This document shows, piece after piece, positions 1 to 7,443 of a stretch of 21,097 nucleotides of DNA (position 1 is the first letter of the stretch; each line of letters begins with the position of its first letter). Source of the DNA: JBCCFK01 sp965262315 (GTDB lineage Bacteria; Actinomycetota; Acidimicrobiia; Acidimicrobiales; UBA8592). The stretch covers positions 1 through 21,097 of the forward strand of contig CBDHFJ010000117.1 of assembly GCA_965262315.1 (NCBI GenBank). Direction: 5' to 3'. The notes under the pieces are model-generated. The model made no database searches and was not told the DNA's origin. It saw nothing but the letters and a program-made list of their open reading frames with translations. Made by a program: the position numbers and the translations under genes.

Positions 1-963
1 CGAGGTGCACCTGGTGCCGTCGGGCAGGCGATCGTGGTGCCGCACGACCACATCGGTTCCGGCAGCGGTGCACAGCAGGTGCCAGGCGTCGCCGCGGAAC
101 CGGGCGCCGACGACGACTGCCGCGGTGCCCTCGACCGACACGCGGAGGTCGGTGGGGCGGATCAGCGCGGCGGCGCTCCCCTGGTGCACGGCGACCTCGC
201 CGAAGGGCGTCGGCACCGTACCGCTGCCGCTGACCGGGAACAGGTTCTCCAGACGCAGCGCCTGCGCTGCCGCGAGGTGGGGCGGCCGGTCGAGCAGGTC
301 GGCCACGGCACCCGCCGTGGTGATGCGGCCGTCGGCCATCAGCGCCAGGTCGTCGGCGACGGTGATCGCTTCGTCGTGGTCGTGGGTGACGTGGATCGTG
401 GTCATCCCGAGCTGGGCGACGATGGCCCGGATCTCCTGGGTGAGGCGATCCCGGAGTGCCCGGTCGAGCGAGCCGAGGGGCTCGTCGAGGAGCAGGAGGT
501 CCGGCTCCGGCGCCAGCGCCCTGGCCAGTGCGACCCGCTGTGCCTGCCCGCCCGAGAGGGTGTCCACCGGCCGATCCCCCATCCCCGGGAGGCCGACGAG
601 ATCGAGCAACTCGTCGACTCGGCGGATCCGCGCGGCGCGGTCGACGCCGGCCATCCGGAGTCCGAAGCCCACGTTGTCGGCGACGTTGCGGTGCGGGAAC
701 AGCGCGTGGTCCTGGAACATCAGCCCGATGTTGCGGCGGTGAGTCGGGGTGCGAGTCAGGTCGCTCCCCCGCCAGGACACTCGGCCGTCGGCCGGTGGAT
801 GGAGCCCGGCGACACCACGCAACAGCGTGCTCTTGCCGCACCCGCTCGGTCCCAGCAGGGCCACGATCCGGCCCGGCTCCACCGTCAGCGACGCCCGGTC
901 GACCGCGACGACGTCTCCGTGGGTGAGCGTCAGCTCGTCGATCACCAGGCCGTCAGAGCTCAC
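1..963 (-). CDS. thiQ: Thiamine ABC transporter ATP-binding protein ThiQ (3' end beyond window)
   Basis: ATPase that would power uptake of thiamine or its phosphates through ThiP at the cytoplasmic face of the membrane. I translated the minus strand from the GTG at 963, which lies inside the end of thiP (11-bp overlap), and the frame stays open to base 1 (321 codons, no stop). Visible motifs: Walker A GPSGCGKST (residues 38-46), Q-loop MFQD (Q84), signature LSGGQ (136-140), Walker B LLLLDEP (156-162) and H-loop histidine H194 in HVTHD. After the nucleotide-binding domain comes a beta-rich C-terminal region (from about 240) resembling a TOBE domain, so it is longer than the roughly 230-residue ThiQ of enterobacteria. 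The substrate is inferred from the TPP riboswitch and ThiB. A second GTG six codons downstream is an alternative start. Overlap with thiP implies translational coupling. Confidence 0.9.
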   Translation of the reverse strand, partial: MSSDGLVIDELTLTHGDVVAVDRASLTVEPGRIVALLGPSGCGKSTLLRGVAGLHPPADGRVSWRGSDLTRTPTHRRNIGLMFQDHALFPHRNVADNVGFGLRMAGVDRAARIRRVDELLDLVGLPGMGDRPVDTLSGGQAQRVALARALAPEPDLLLLDEPLGSLDRALRDRLTQEIRAIVAQLGMTTIHVTHDHDEAITVADDLALMADGRITTAGAVADLLDRPPHLAAAQALRLENLFPVSGSGTVPTPFGEVAVHQGSAAALIRPTDLRVSVEGTAAVVVGARFRGDAWHLLCTAAGTDVVVRHHDRLPDGTRCTS

Positions 964-2584
964 CGGCCACCACTCCCCTGAACCGTTCGATCACCAACAC
1001 GGCGAGACCCGTCACGACCAACAGGATGACGCTCAGCGCCATCGCCTGGCCGAATGCGAGCTCGCCCGGCCGTCCCAACAGGCGGAAGATCGCCGTGGGC
1101 ACGGTCGGCCGCTGGGGGCGGGCGAGGAACGCCGTGGCCCCGAACTCCCCCACCGACACCGCGAACGCAAAGGCAGCACCCACGACGATCGCGCGGGACG
1201 CGATCGGTAGGTCGACTTCACGCCACACCCGCGCCGGCGGTGCCCCCAACGTGGCCGCGGCCTCACGAAGACGAGGGTCGATCCCCCGCAGCGCGGTCGA
1301 CACCGATCGCATGACGAACGGGATACCGACCACCGCCTGGGCGACCGGCACGATCCACCAGCGGGTCCGGAAGTCCACCGGGGGTTCGTCGAGCGCGATG
1401 AGCATGCCGAAACCGACGATCACCGCGGAGGTGCCCAACGGGAGCAGGAACGCGACGTCGGTGACCCGGGCCAGACCCGGTCGGGGCGATGCCGCAGCAA
1501 CGCCTGCGACGGTGCCGACGACGGTCGCGATTCCGGCCGCCAGGACCGCCCAGCTCAGCGAGTTCCAGACGGCCCGCCACCCGGACACCGGTAGCAGCGG
1601 GATGCGCTGGTCCTGGTCGCCGAGCGCTCGATAGAAGCCGAACCCGTAGCCGTCCCCGGTGGCCAGCGACCCCTCGACCAGCACCGCGATCGGGAGCCCG
1701 ATGACCACGAGTGCGACCGTCACCCCGAACGCGATCTCGCCGCGGGCGGCGGGCACGTGCGTGGACTCTGCCGCGCTCCTCGTGCGCTCGACCAACGCCA
1801 GGCGTTGCTGGAGTCGGCTGTTCGCCACCAGAGCGGCGAGGACGACCACCAGTTGGATCACGCCGAGTGTTGCCGCGGTCTCGATGTCGGTCCGTTGTGT
1901 CGCGTAGCGCCAGATCTCGGTCTCGAGTGTGGCGCGCCGCAATCCGCCGAGGATGAGGATGACGCCGAAGGACGTGAACGAGAAGAGGAAGACGATCGCC
2001 CCGCTGGACAGGAGCGCCGGGCGCAACCGCGGCAGGGTGACCGAGGTGAACGTGCGGAGCCCGCTCGCTCCGAGCGTTCGTGCGGCCGCCTCGGGCCGGT
2101 CGTCGAGCTGGGACCAGTAGCCGCCGACCGACCGGGCGACGACGGACACGTTGAAGAAGACGTGGGCGGCGATGATGGCCCAGGCGGTCCCGGGCAGCCG
2201 CACGGGGTCTTCGTCGAGCCCGAGCCGGTCGGACAGGGTCAGGAAGGCGGTGGCGACGACGACGGTCGGAAGCACGAAGGGCACGGTGACGAAGGCCCGG
2301 AGCGCCGCTCGGCCACGAAAGCGATGCCGGCCGATCGCCCGCGCGATCGGGAGCGCCACGACCACGGTGGCGGCGGTGGACACCACGGCTTGCCAGGTGG
2401 TGAACCACAACACCCGCCACGTGCTCGACCGGCTCAGCACGTCGCTCAACGACGACCACGACCGACCACGCCACAGCAGGGAGGTGACCGGCCAGATGTA
2501 GAAGAGCAGCGCGAACGCCGCGACCGCAGCGACGGCCGAGCCCAGGAGCACGGTCGGCCCTCGGCGACGAAGCACGGTGGTCAC
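953..2584 (-). CDS. thiP: Thiamine ABC transporter permease ThiP (fused two-domain)
   Basis: Inner-membrane channel of the thiamine importer, 543 residues from the GTG at 2584, which follows the thiB stop by 23 nt. The frame is open further upstream, but that part is antiparallel-frame noise inside thiB, so the GTG after the thiB stop was chosen; a second GTG lies three codons in. Hydrophobic segments are spread along the whole length, and there are two EAA loops typical of binding-protein-dependent permeases: EAAARTLGASG near residue 165 and EAAATLGAPP near residue 441. It is thus two permease domains fused in one chain, as in ThiP (about 536 residues in E. coli). It lies between thiB and thiQ in the classical thiBPQ order and shares the riboswitch-controlled transcript. 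The specific substrate is inferred from context, since this family also includes iron transporters. Confidence 0.9.
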   Translation of the reverse strand: MTTVLRRRGPTVLLGSAVAAVAAFALLFYIWPVTSLLWRGRSWSSLSDVLSRSSTWRVLWFTTWQAVVSTAATVVVALPIARAIGRHRFRGRAALRAFVTVPFVLPTVVVATAFLTLSDRLGLDEDPVRLPGTAWAIIAAHVFFNVSVVARSVGGYWSQLDDRPEAAARTLGASGLRTFTSVTLPRLRPALLSSGAIVFLFSFTSFGVILILGGLRRATLETEIWRYATQRTDIETAATLGVIQLVVVLAALVANSRLQQRLALVERTRSAAESTHVPAARGEIAFGVTVALVVIGLPIAVLVEGSLATGDGYGFGFYRALGDQDQRIPLLPVSGWRAVWNSLSWAVLAAGIATVVGTVAGVAAASPRPGLARVTDVAFLLPLGTSAVIVGFGMLIALDEPPVDFRTRWWIVPVAQAVVGIPFVMRSVSTALRGIDPRLREAAATLGAPPARVWREVDLPIASRAIVVGAAFAFAVSVGEFGATAFLARPQRPTVPTAIFRLLGRPGELAFGQAMALSVILLVVTGLAVLVIERFRGVVAGEL

Positions 2585-2607
2585 GCTGCCGGTCTCGATG
2601 TCGGCGT

Positions 2608-3771
2608 TCAGCGGAGCACGATCTCGGTCCACTCGGCAGTCCAGGCGTCGCGGTTGGCCTCGATGACGTCGGGCGCCAAGGTGAAGGGCTCGGCGGTCAA
2701 CGGTGCCCACTCGACGAACGACGGCGGCAGTTCGGCCTCCCCGTTGGCGGGGAAGACGAACATGTTGAGCGGGATGTCCTCCTGGAACGTCGGCGACAGG
2801 AGGAAGTCGACCAACAGCGCGGCGGCCTCGGGGTGTTCGGTGCCCGCCAACACGCCCGCGAACTCGACCGACCGGAAACACGAGTCCAGGAGCGCCTCCG
2901 TCGGCGGCACGTCGACGGGTGGGTCGGCGAAGAGGAGCTCGGCAACCGGGCTGCTCGCGTAGCTCATGACGATCGCGCGGTCGCCGCCGCCGGCGATGAA
3001 CTCGCCGTAGTAGGCCTCGGTCCACCCCGGGGTGATGGCAACCCCGTTGTCGGACAGTCGCTGCCAGTACTCCTGCCAGCCGCCCTCGCCGAACGCGGCG
3101 ATGGTCGACAGCAGGAATCCCATGCCGGGGGCGGAGGTCTCGGGGTTCTCGGTGACGAACGTCGCCGCGAACTCGGGCTCGGCGAGGTCGGCGATCGTGC
3201 TCGGCGGTGGGCCGTCCAGTGCGTCGGTCCAGTAGTTCACGCAGAGGTCCGAGAAGTCGACCGGGGTGACCCGCTGGAACGGGTCGAGTCGCAGCGCCGG
3301 GTCGACGGTGTCGAGCGCGGCGGCCACGTAGGGGGTGAAGATGTCGGCTTCGAGGCCCCGGCACAGGAACGTGTTGTCGATCCCCCACATGACGTCGGCG
3401 ACGGGGTTGCCTGCGGTCAGCACCGCGTTGGACACCATGGTGCCGGTGTCGGCCGACGTCAGGATCTCGACCGTGATCCCGGTCTCTTCCTCGAAGGTCT
3501 CGAACACGCCGTCGGACACGAAGAACGAGTCGTAGGCCACCATCGTCAGGTTGGTGCCGGCCAGCGATGACGTGTCGACCTCGGAGAGATCGATCGCCTC
3601 CAGGCCGGGGTCGGCGAAGCAGTCCTCGCTGACTGCCAGGGCCGCGGCGTCGGCGCCGGCCGGAGCGCCCGTGGCCACGGGCTCGGTGTCGTCACCACAG
3701 GCGGCGCCGAGCAGCGCGGTGGCGAGGACCAGCGCCGCGACGCGGCGTCCGGGGGTGGATGAACGAACCAT
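2608..3771 (-). CDS. thiB: Thiamine-binding lipoprotein ThiB
   Basis: Extracytoplasmic substrate-binding protein of the thiamine importer, 387 residues. The N-terminus has a basic start (GRR), a hydrophobic stretch and a lipobox LGAAC with Cys25, so it should be lipid-anchored outside the membrane. Regions resembling ThiB include the ADVMWGIDN-type segment and the GMGFLLST...GWQEYWQRL and SYASSPVAELLF stretches. The start was placed at the ATG at 3771 because GGAGGA lies just upstream. An in-frame ATG at 3789 falls inside the invariant core of the TPP riboswitch (GGGTAATGCCAGC) and is rejected. First gene of thiBPQ; expression should be repressed by TPP through the upstream element. Family assignment rests on my reading of motifs plus the riboswitch, which makes iron or other substrates unlikely. 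Confidence 0.9.
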   Translation of the reverse strand: MVRSSTPGRRVAALVLATALLGAACGDDTEPVATGAPAGADAAALAVSEDCFADPGLEAIDLSEVDTSSLAGTNLTMVAYDSFFVSDGVFETFEEETGITVEILTSADTGTMVSNAVLTAGNPVADVMWGIDNTFLCRGLEADIFTPYVAAALDTVDPALRLDPFQRVTPVDFSDLCVNYWTDALDGPPPSTIADLAEPEFAATFVTENPETSAPGMGFLLSTIAAFGEGGWQEYWQRLSDNGVAITPGWTEAYYGEFIAGGGDRAIVMSYASSPVAELLFADPPVDVPPTEALLDSCFRSVEFAGVLAGTEHPEAAALLVDFLLSPTFQEDIPLNMFVFPANGEAELPPSFVEWAPLTAEPFTLAPDVIEANRDAWTAEWTEIVLR

Positions 3772-3775
3772 GGCT

Positions 3776-3880
3776 TCCTCCGCTGGCATTACCCAGATCA
3801 GGTCGGTCGGGTCGGAGGCGAGCGCTCGGCGATGCCGAACGGATCCTCCCTCTCAGCCCGGCATCTCCCGAGCTCCCCGG
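3776..3880 (-). promoter_or_regulatory. TPP riboswitch (THI element) upstream of thiBPQ
   Basis: On the minus strand the conserved TPP aptamer blocks occur in order: GGGGAGC (3878-3872), GCTGAGAGGGA (3857-3847), a variable P3 extension, then CTGATCTGGGTAATGCCAGC (3801-3782), followed by GGAGGA (3781-3776). These are the pyrimidine-sensing (GCUGAGA) and pyrophosphate-sensing (CUGAUCUGG-UAAUGCCAGC) elements of the RF00059 family. The ribosome binding site of thiB is contiguous with the aptamer 3' end, 4 nt before the ATG, so control is most simply translational (SD occlusion when TPP binds). I see no T-rich terminator between aptamer and gene. The exact P1 boundaries are uncertain. Confidence 0.95.
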
Positions 3881-3995
3881 TATGGGTTGTCGGGGTCACG
3901 ATAGTCGGCCCCGTCGCGAACGCGTTGGTCGGAGGACACCGCTCGTTCATCCCCGGCCTGACACGACGTCCCACGGTCGGCACCGTGGACGCTCG

Positions 3996-4001
3996 TATCA
4001 T
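3996..4001 (+). promoter_or_regulatory. Putative -10 box of thiD, leaderless transcript
   Basis: TATCAT ends 6 nt before the thiD ATG at 4008. A start site the usual 7 nt downstream would fall on the A of the ATG, giving a leaderless mRNA, which is common in actinobacteria; no Shine-Dalgarno sequence is visible. No convincing -35 hexamer. Pattern-based guess only. Confidence 0.35.
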
Positions 4002-4007
4002 GCGCCG

Positions 4008-4796
4008 ATGGCTCGTCCGCCGATTGCGCTCACCATCGCCGGAAGTGACCCGTCCGGTTCGTCGGGTCTCCAGGCCGACCTCCCGACGTTCGCGGCGATG
4101 GGTGCCCACGGCACGTCCGTCGTGACCGTGGTGACGGCGCAGAACAGCACCGGGGTGAAGGCCTTCCACCAGGTCGATCACGACCTCGTGGTCGGCCAGC
4201 TCGACCACCTGTTGTCGGATCTGCCGCCGGCCGCGACCAAGACCGGTCTCCTCCGCGAGGCCGACGTCATCCGTACGGTCGCCGAGCGGGCCGCGGCGGG
4301 TCTGTTGCCCAACCTGGTGGTGGACCCGGTGCTGGTGGACAGCGCCGGCAATCGGATCGTGGGCGACGCCGAGCTCGACGCCTACCGTGAGCTGGCGGCC
4401 CATGCCACCGTGTTGACCCCGAACCGATGGGAGGCCGAGCTGTTGGCCGAGACCCGCTTCGGCGACGAGCCCGACACCGTGGCGGTCGCCGGACTGTTGG
4501 CGCTCGGTGCGCCGGCGGTGGTGGTCACCGGCGGCCGTGGCGCCGGCGACACGGTGGTCGATCACGTGGTGTCGGCGGCCGGCGTGCACACCGCTGCAGG
4601 TCCCCGGGTCGGCGCCGCCGCGATCCGTGGGACGGGCTGCACCTACTCGGCCGCGTTGACGGCCGCCCTCGCCGGAGGGGCGACGGTCGAATCGGCGACC
4701 GGGGTGGCGCACCGGTTCGTGCAGCGACAGCTGGAGCGACGCGATGCACTCCAGCTGGGCGCCGGTCGTCCGGGGTTGCCACACCAGGCCGACTGA
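4008..4796 (+). CDS. thiD: Hydroxymethylpyrimidine/phosphomethylpyrimidine kinase ThiD
   Basis: Phosphorylates HMP and HMP-P to HMP-PP, the pyrimidine precursor of thiamine phosphate, in the cytosol. 262 residues, the usual family length. Ribokinase-like motifs are clear: AGSDPSGSSGLQADL (11-25) at the N-terminus, TAQNSTGV (43-50), KTGLL (78-82), DPVLVDSAGN (106-115), LTPNRWEAELL (136-146) and the anion-hole/catalytic RGTGCTYSA (207-215, Cys211). The ATG at 4008 was chosen because the protein begins directly at the conserved beta strand (IALTIAGSD); the frame is open further upstream through the riboswitch region without sense. It is divergent from thiBPQ, and its own short leader shows no riboswitch. 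PSGSSG replaces the commoner PSGGAG, a mild variant. Monofunctional: no fused ThiE or TenA domain. Confidence 0.95.
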   Translation: MARPPIALTIAGSDPSGSSGLQADLPTFAAMGAHGTSVVTVVTAQNSTGVKAFHQVDHDLVVGQLDHLLSDLPPAATKTGLLREADVIRTVAERAAAGLLPNLVVDPVLVDSAGNRIVGDAELDAYRELAAHATVLTPNRWEAELLAETRFGDEPDTVAVAGLLALGAPAVVVTGGRGAGDTVVDHVVSAAGVHTAAGPRVGAAAIRGTGCTYSAALTAALAGGATVESATGVAHRFVQRQLERRDALQLGAGRPGLPHQAD

Positions 4797-4797
4797 G

Positions 4798-4818
4798 CCG
4801 GTGGGGTCGGCCCCCCGG
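4798..4818 (+). terminator. GC hairpin directly after thiD, possible terminator
   Basis: CCGG and GGG pair with CCC and CCGG around a GTCGG loop with one mismatch, starting 2 nt after the thiD stop. There is no T-tract, so any terminating activity is a guess. Confidence 0.25.
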
Positions 4819-4920
4819 CGACGCCACGGTCGACGGCGGGTGAATCCCAGGCAGCCATGCGCCGACGCGTCGGATCTCAACTGGGGGGGATCGGGTTCCG
4901 CGGGGTACCGTGTGGCACCT

Positions 4921-6591
4921 ATGTCACGCCGGATCGAAATCGAGCTGACGTCCGTCAAAGACGACGAGACCTGGACCTGGCGCGCTGCCGGTGCCCGTGA
5001 GCCGAAAGGCGTCATCGCCGCCTCGCTCTTGCCCGACGGTGCTGCCGTTGGGCAGGAGTTGCGGGTCGAGGCCGAGTTCTTCGTCGACGGGATCGAGATC
5101 ACCTCGGTCCTCCCCGCCAAGGGTGAGCGCAAGGAGCCCGAGCGCCTGGAGCTGCTCGGCTCGGGTGGCGATCAGGCCGGCGTCACCACCCAGCTCGTTC
5201 CCAAGCGTGGTCGGGGTCGTGGCGACCGCGACGGTGGCCGGGGCGGCGGCCGTGGCGGCGACCGAGACGGTCGTGGCCGAGGGCGCCGAGACGGTCGCGA
5301 CGGCGGCGGTCGAGACGGTCGAGATGGTCGAGATGGCGGCGGTCGACGGGGCGGCGACAACCGCGGTCGCGGCGAGGGACGCACCGAACGTCCGCGCAAG
5401 CCGGCGCTGCCCCCCAAGCCGAAGCCGAAGCGGCTCCGGCCCCGTCGCGAGCATCGCGATGCTGCGCTCGCTGCGCTCCCGGAGGCCCAGCGGGCGATCG
5501 CCGAGCAGGTGCTCCGCGGAGGGATCCCCGGGGTGCGCAAGGCTGTCGAAGAACAGAACAGCCGCAACAAGGCCGAGGGGCGTCCGTCCATCGACGCGGC
5601 GCCACTCGTGCAACTCGCCGAGGAGCTGCTGCCACCGCTGAAGGAAGCCGAATGGCACGACCGTGCCGACGCAGCGATGGCCGGGATGGCCGAGCTCGAC
5701 CTGCGCGACCTCCGGTCGGTGGTCGTGGCCGCCGACTCTGCGACCCGCTCCGACGAGACTCGCTCACTGGCCGATCAGCTCCGCGACGCCGTCGCGGCCC
5801 GCGTCGATCAGGATCAGGCCGCCTGGCTCGCTGACATCACCAGTGCCCTCGAAGACGAACGCACCGTCCGGGCGCTGCGCATGAGTTCGCGGCCGCCGAA
5901 GGCGGGCGCCCCGCTGCCGCCCGACGTCGGGAACCGGCTGGCCGAAGCTGCCGGGGCTGCGCTCAGCGCCGACACCGGCCCCCAGCGCTGGGGCACGGTC
6001 CTCGACGCGGTGGCGTACTCCCCCATCCGCCAGTCGGTGACACCCCAGGGCATCCCGAGCCGCCCGAACGACGAGCTGCTCGAGACCGTCAAGCGACTCT
6101 CGAGTCGTGTCCCCGAGATCGCGGCGCTCTTCGGCATCGAGGCCCAGGAGACGCCGGCGCGGCGTCGCGGCCGCGGCGGCCGAAGTGGCAGCGGTGGCGG
6201 GCGGAAGGCACCGCCGGCTCCTCCGAAGCGACCTGCTGCGGCCCCAGCGGCCGAGGGTGCCGCGGCAACCGCCGAAGCTCCGGCAGCCCAGGCGCCGACC
6301 GTACCACCCGAGGCCGAACCCACAGCGACCGGGCCCGAGCCCGCAGTGGAGGTGGCTGCTGGTGTGGCTGAGCCCGCGGCGGAGGTGGCTGCTGGTGTGG
6401 CTGAGCCCGCAGTGGAGGTGGCTGCTGGTGTGGCTGAGCGGAGGTGGCTGCTGGTGTGGCTGAGCCCGCAGCGGAGGTGCCGGCACCGGCGGCCGTCGTC
6501 GGCGACGACGACGCAGCCGAGGACATGGTCGACGCTCCCGCCGGATCCGACGACGAGGAGTGAGACCGTTCAGGCGTCGATGACGCCGTGA
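4921..6591 (+). CDS. RG-rich protein of unknown function, probably frameshifted near the C-terminus
   Basis: I do not recognise a named family. The 556-residue reading has four parts. Residues 1-85 are a compact mixed segment (IEIELTSVKDDETWTWRAAG...) that looks beta-rich. Residues about 95-160 are an arginine/glycine/aspartate repeat tract (RGRGDRDGGRGGG...), typical of disordered RNA-binding linkers. Residues about 165-410 are a helical domain with PALPPKPKPK, then long amphipathic helices. From about 415 there is an Ala/Pro-rich tail ending in 33-bp repeats. In the fourth repeat a 7-nt deficit shifts the frame, and the last residues become RRWLLVWLSPQ... up to 6591, overlapping the convergent Nudix gene. 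The unshifted frame would give an acidic tail (...GSDDEE) ending at 6563, 6 bp short of that gene. TACCGT at 4906-4911 is a possible -10 with a near-leaderless start. RNA binding is inference from the RG tract. Confidence 0.8.
   Translation: MSRRIEIELTSVKDDETWTWRAAGAREPKGVIAASLLPDGAAVGQELRVEAEFFVDGIEITSVLPAKGERKEPERLELLGSGGDQAGVTTQLVPKRGRGRGDRDGGRGGGRGGDRDGRGRGRRDGRDGGGRDGRDGRDGGGRRGGDNRGRGEGRTERPRKPALPPKPKPKRLRPRREHRDAALAALPEAQRAIAEQVLRGGIPGVRKAVEEQNSRNKAEGRPSIDAAPLVQLAEELLPPLKEAEWHDRADAAMAGMAELDLRDLRSVVVAADSATRSDETRSLADQLRDAVAARVDQDQAAWLADITSALEDERTVRALRMSSRPPKAGAPLPPDVGNRLAEAAGAALSADTGPQRWGTVLDAVAYSPIRQSVTPQGIPSRPNDELLETVKRLSSRVPEIAALFGIEAQETPARRRGRGGRSGSGGGRKAPPAPPKRPAAAPAAEGAAATAEAPAAQAPTVPPEAEPTATGPEPAVEVAAGVAEPAAEVAAGVAEPAVEVAAGVAERRWLLVWLSPQRRCRHRRPSSATTTQPRTWSTLPPDPTTRSETVQASMTP
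6337..6461 (+). repeat. 33-bp tandem repeats (3 full, 1 short) in the RG-rich gene
   Basis: Copies at 6337-6369, 6370-6402 and 6403-6435 are near identical and encode EPAVEVAAGVA or EPAAEVAAGVA. The fourth, 6436-6461, is 26 nt long because CCCGCAG is missing after its first codon, and a fifth partial copy starts at 6462. The 7-nt loss breaks the reading frame. Confidence 0.95.
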
Positions 6592-6974
6592 GCGGTCAAG
6601 AAGTCTGCGAGGCCGTCGACCAGGTCGAGGTCTCGCACACCGGCCAGCGGTACCCAGGCCGCGTCGTCGGCATCGGTCCCGGCCCGGAGGTCGGTCGCAC
6701 CGACGGGAGTGGCGGCGAAGTCGGCGATGACGAAGTGGTGGGTCGGGCCCATTCGCTCGACCCATCCGACCATGGCGCCGCAGGTCACGACGATGCCCGC
6801 CTCTTCGGCGACCTCGCGGACCACGGCGTCGGCCATCGATTCGCCGAACTCGACGCGGCCGCCCGGGAGCGACCACTGCCCTCGACCGGGTTCGGTGCCG
6901 CGCTTGATCAGGAGGACGTCGTCGCGGTGACGCACGACGGCACCGACGCACATCTCCGGTCGGGAGGCGCTCAA
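6570..6974 (-). CDS. Nudix hydrolase
   Basis: Small cytosolic pyrophosphohydrolase of 134 residues that would cleave a nucleoside diphosphate-X substrate. The full Nudix box G-x5-E-x7-R-E-V-A-E-E-A-G-I is at residues 39-61, with the metal-binding REVAEE. The N-terminal EMCVGAVVRHRDDVLLIKRGTEPGRGQWSLPGG is typical of MutT/ADP-ribose-type members, and a tryptophan sits in the LPGG approach. The substrate cannot be told. The start taken is TTG at 6974, overlapping the stop of the upstream acetyltransferase gene (TTGA); an ATG seven codons in (6953) is an alternative. It is the last gene of a four-gene operon and its stop faces the RG-rich gene convergently. Confidence 0.93.
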   Translation of the reverse strand: MSASRPEMCVGAVVRHRDDVLLIKRGTEPGRGQWSLPGGRVEFGESMADAVVREVAEEAGIVVTCGAMVGWVERMGPTHHFVIADFAATPVGATDLRAGTDADDAAWVPLAGVRDLDLVDGLADFLTAHGVIDA

Positions 6975-7438
6975 GGGTCGATACGACGATGGACCACGAT
7001 CCCGCGTGCGACCAACCCGAACGTCTCGAAGAAGTTCTTGGTGGCCCGGTCCCCCGGGAGGGCGTAGCCGTCGATGCCCTGACAGCCCTGGGCGGCAGCC
7101 CAGGCGACGGTGGCGTCCATCATGTGCTCGCCGAGGCTGACACCGCGGGCCTCCGGGAGCACGAAGAGCTCCTGGACTTCGGCGATTCGGGGCTTGCCCT
7201 CGGTCACGCGGGCGAAGAGGAAGCCGAGCGGAACCTCGTCGATGCAGCCGAGCTGCACGGTGGATTCGTGGTCGGCGATGGCCGCGGCAAAGACCTCGTT
7301 CAGCGGCTCAGGCGGGGCCTGCCGCGCCAGCCAGAGCGCGCCGCCCCGAGCGTCCTCGATGGCTGCTCGTCCCGCTCGGGCAAGGCGGACGAGTTCGCCG
7401 ATGTCGTCGACGGAGGCAGGGCGGGCGTGTTCGTGCAC
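6971..7438 (-). CDS. GNAT-family N-acetyltransferase
   Basis: A 155-residue protein with the single-domain GNAT layout: N-terminal RPASVDDIGELVRLARAGR helix region, a central strand pair, then motif A ELFVLPEARGVSLGEHMM (about 90-107), whose R-G-x-S-L-G loop matches the acetyl-CoA pyrophosphate-binding R/Q-x-x-G-x-G/A pattern. A late GYALPGDRATKNFFETFGLVAR segment corresponds to motif B (A-x-x-F-Y-x-x-x-G-F). The acceptor substrate is unknown. The GTG start at 7438 lies 5 bp after the stop of the upstream gene; the downstream TTGA overlap with the Nudix gene supports one transcript. No targeting signal. Confidence 0.88.
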   Translation of the reverse strand: MHEHARPASVDDIGELVRLARAGRAAIEDARGGALWLARQAPPEPLNEVFAAAIADHESTVQLGCIDEVPLGFLFARVTEGKPRIAEVQELFVLPEARGVSLGEHMMDATVAWAAAQGCQGIDGYALPGDRATKNFFETFGLVARGIVVHRRIDP

Positions 7439-7443
7439 CGAGA

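Noticed and set aside
2585..3388. Upstream extension of the thiP frame
   Set aside because: Lies wholly within thiB in another frame and is Arg/Pro/His-rich nonsense; hydrophobic permease sequence begins only after 2584.
4924..5658. Minus-strand frame rich in Ala/Thr/Val opposite the RG-rich gene
   Set aside because: Low complexity caused by the repetitive GGTCGAGAC-like coding tract on the other strand.
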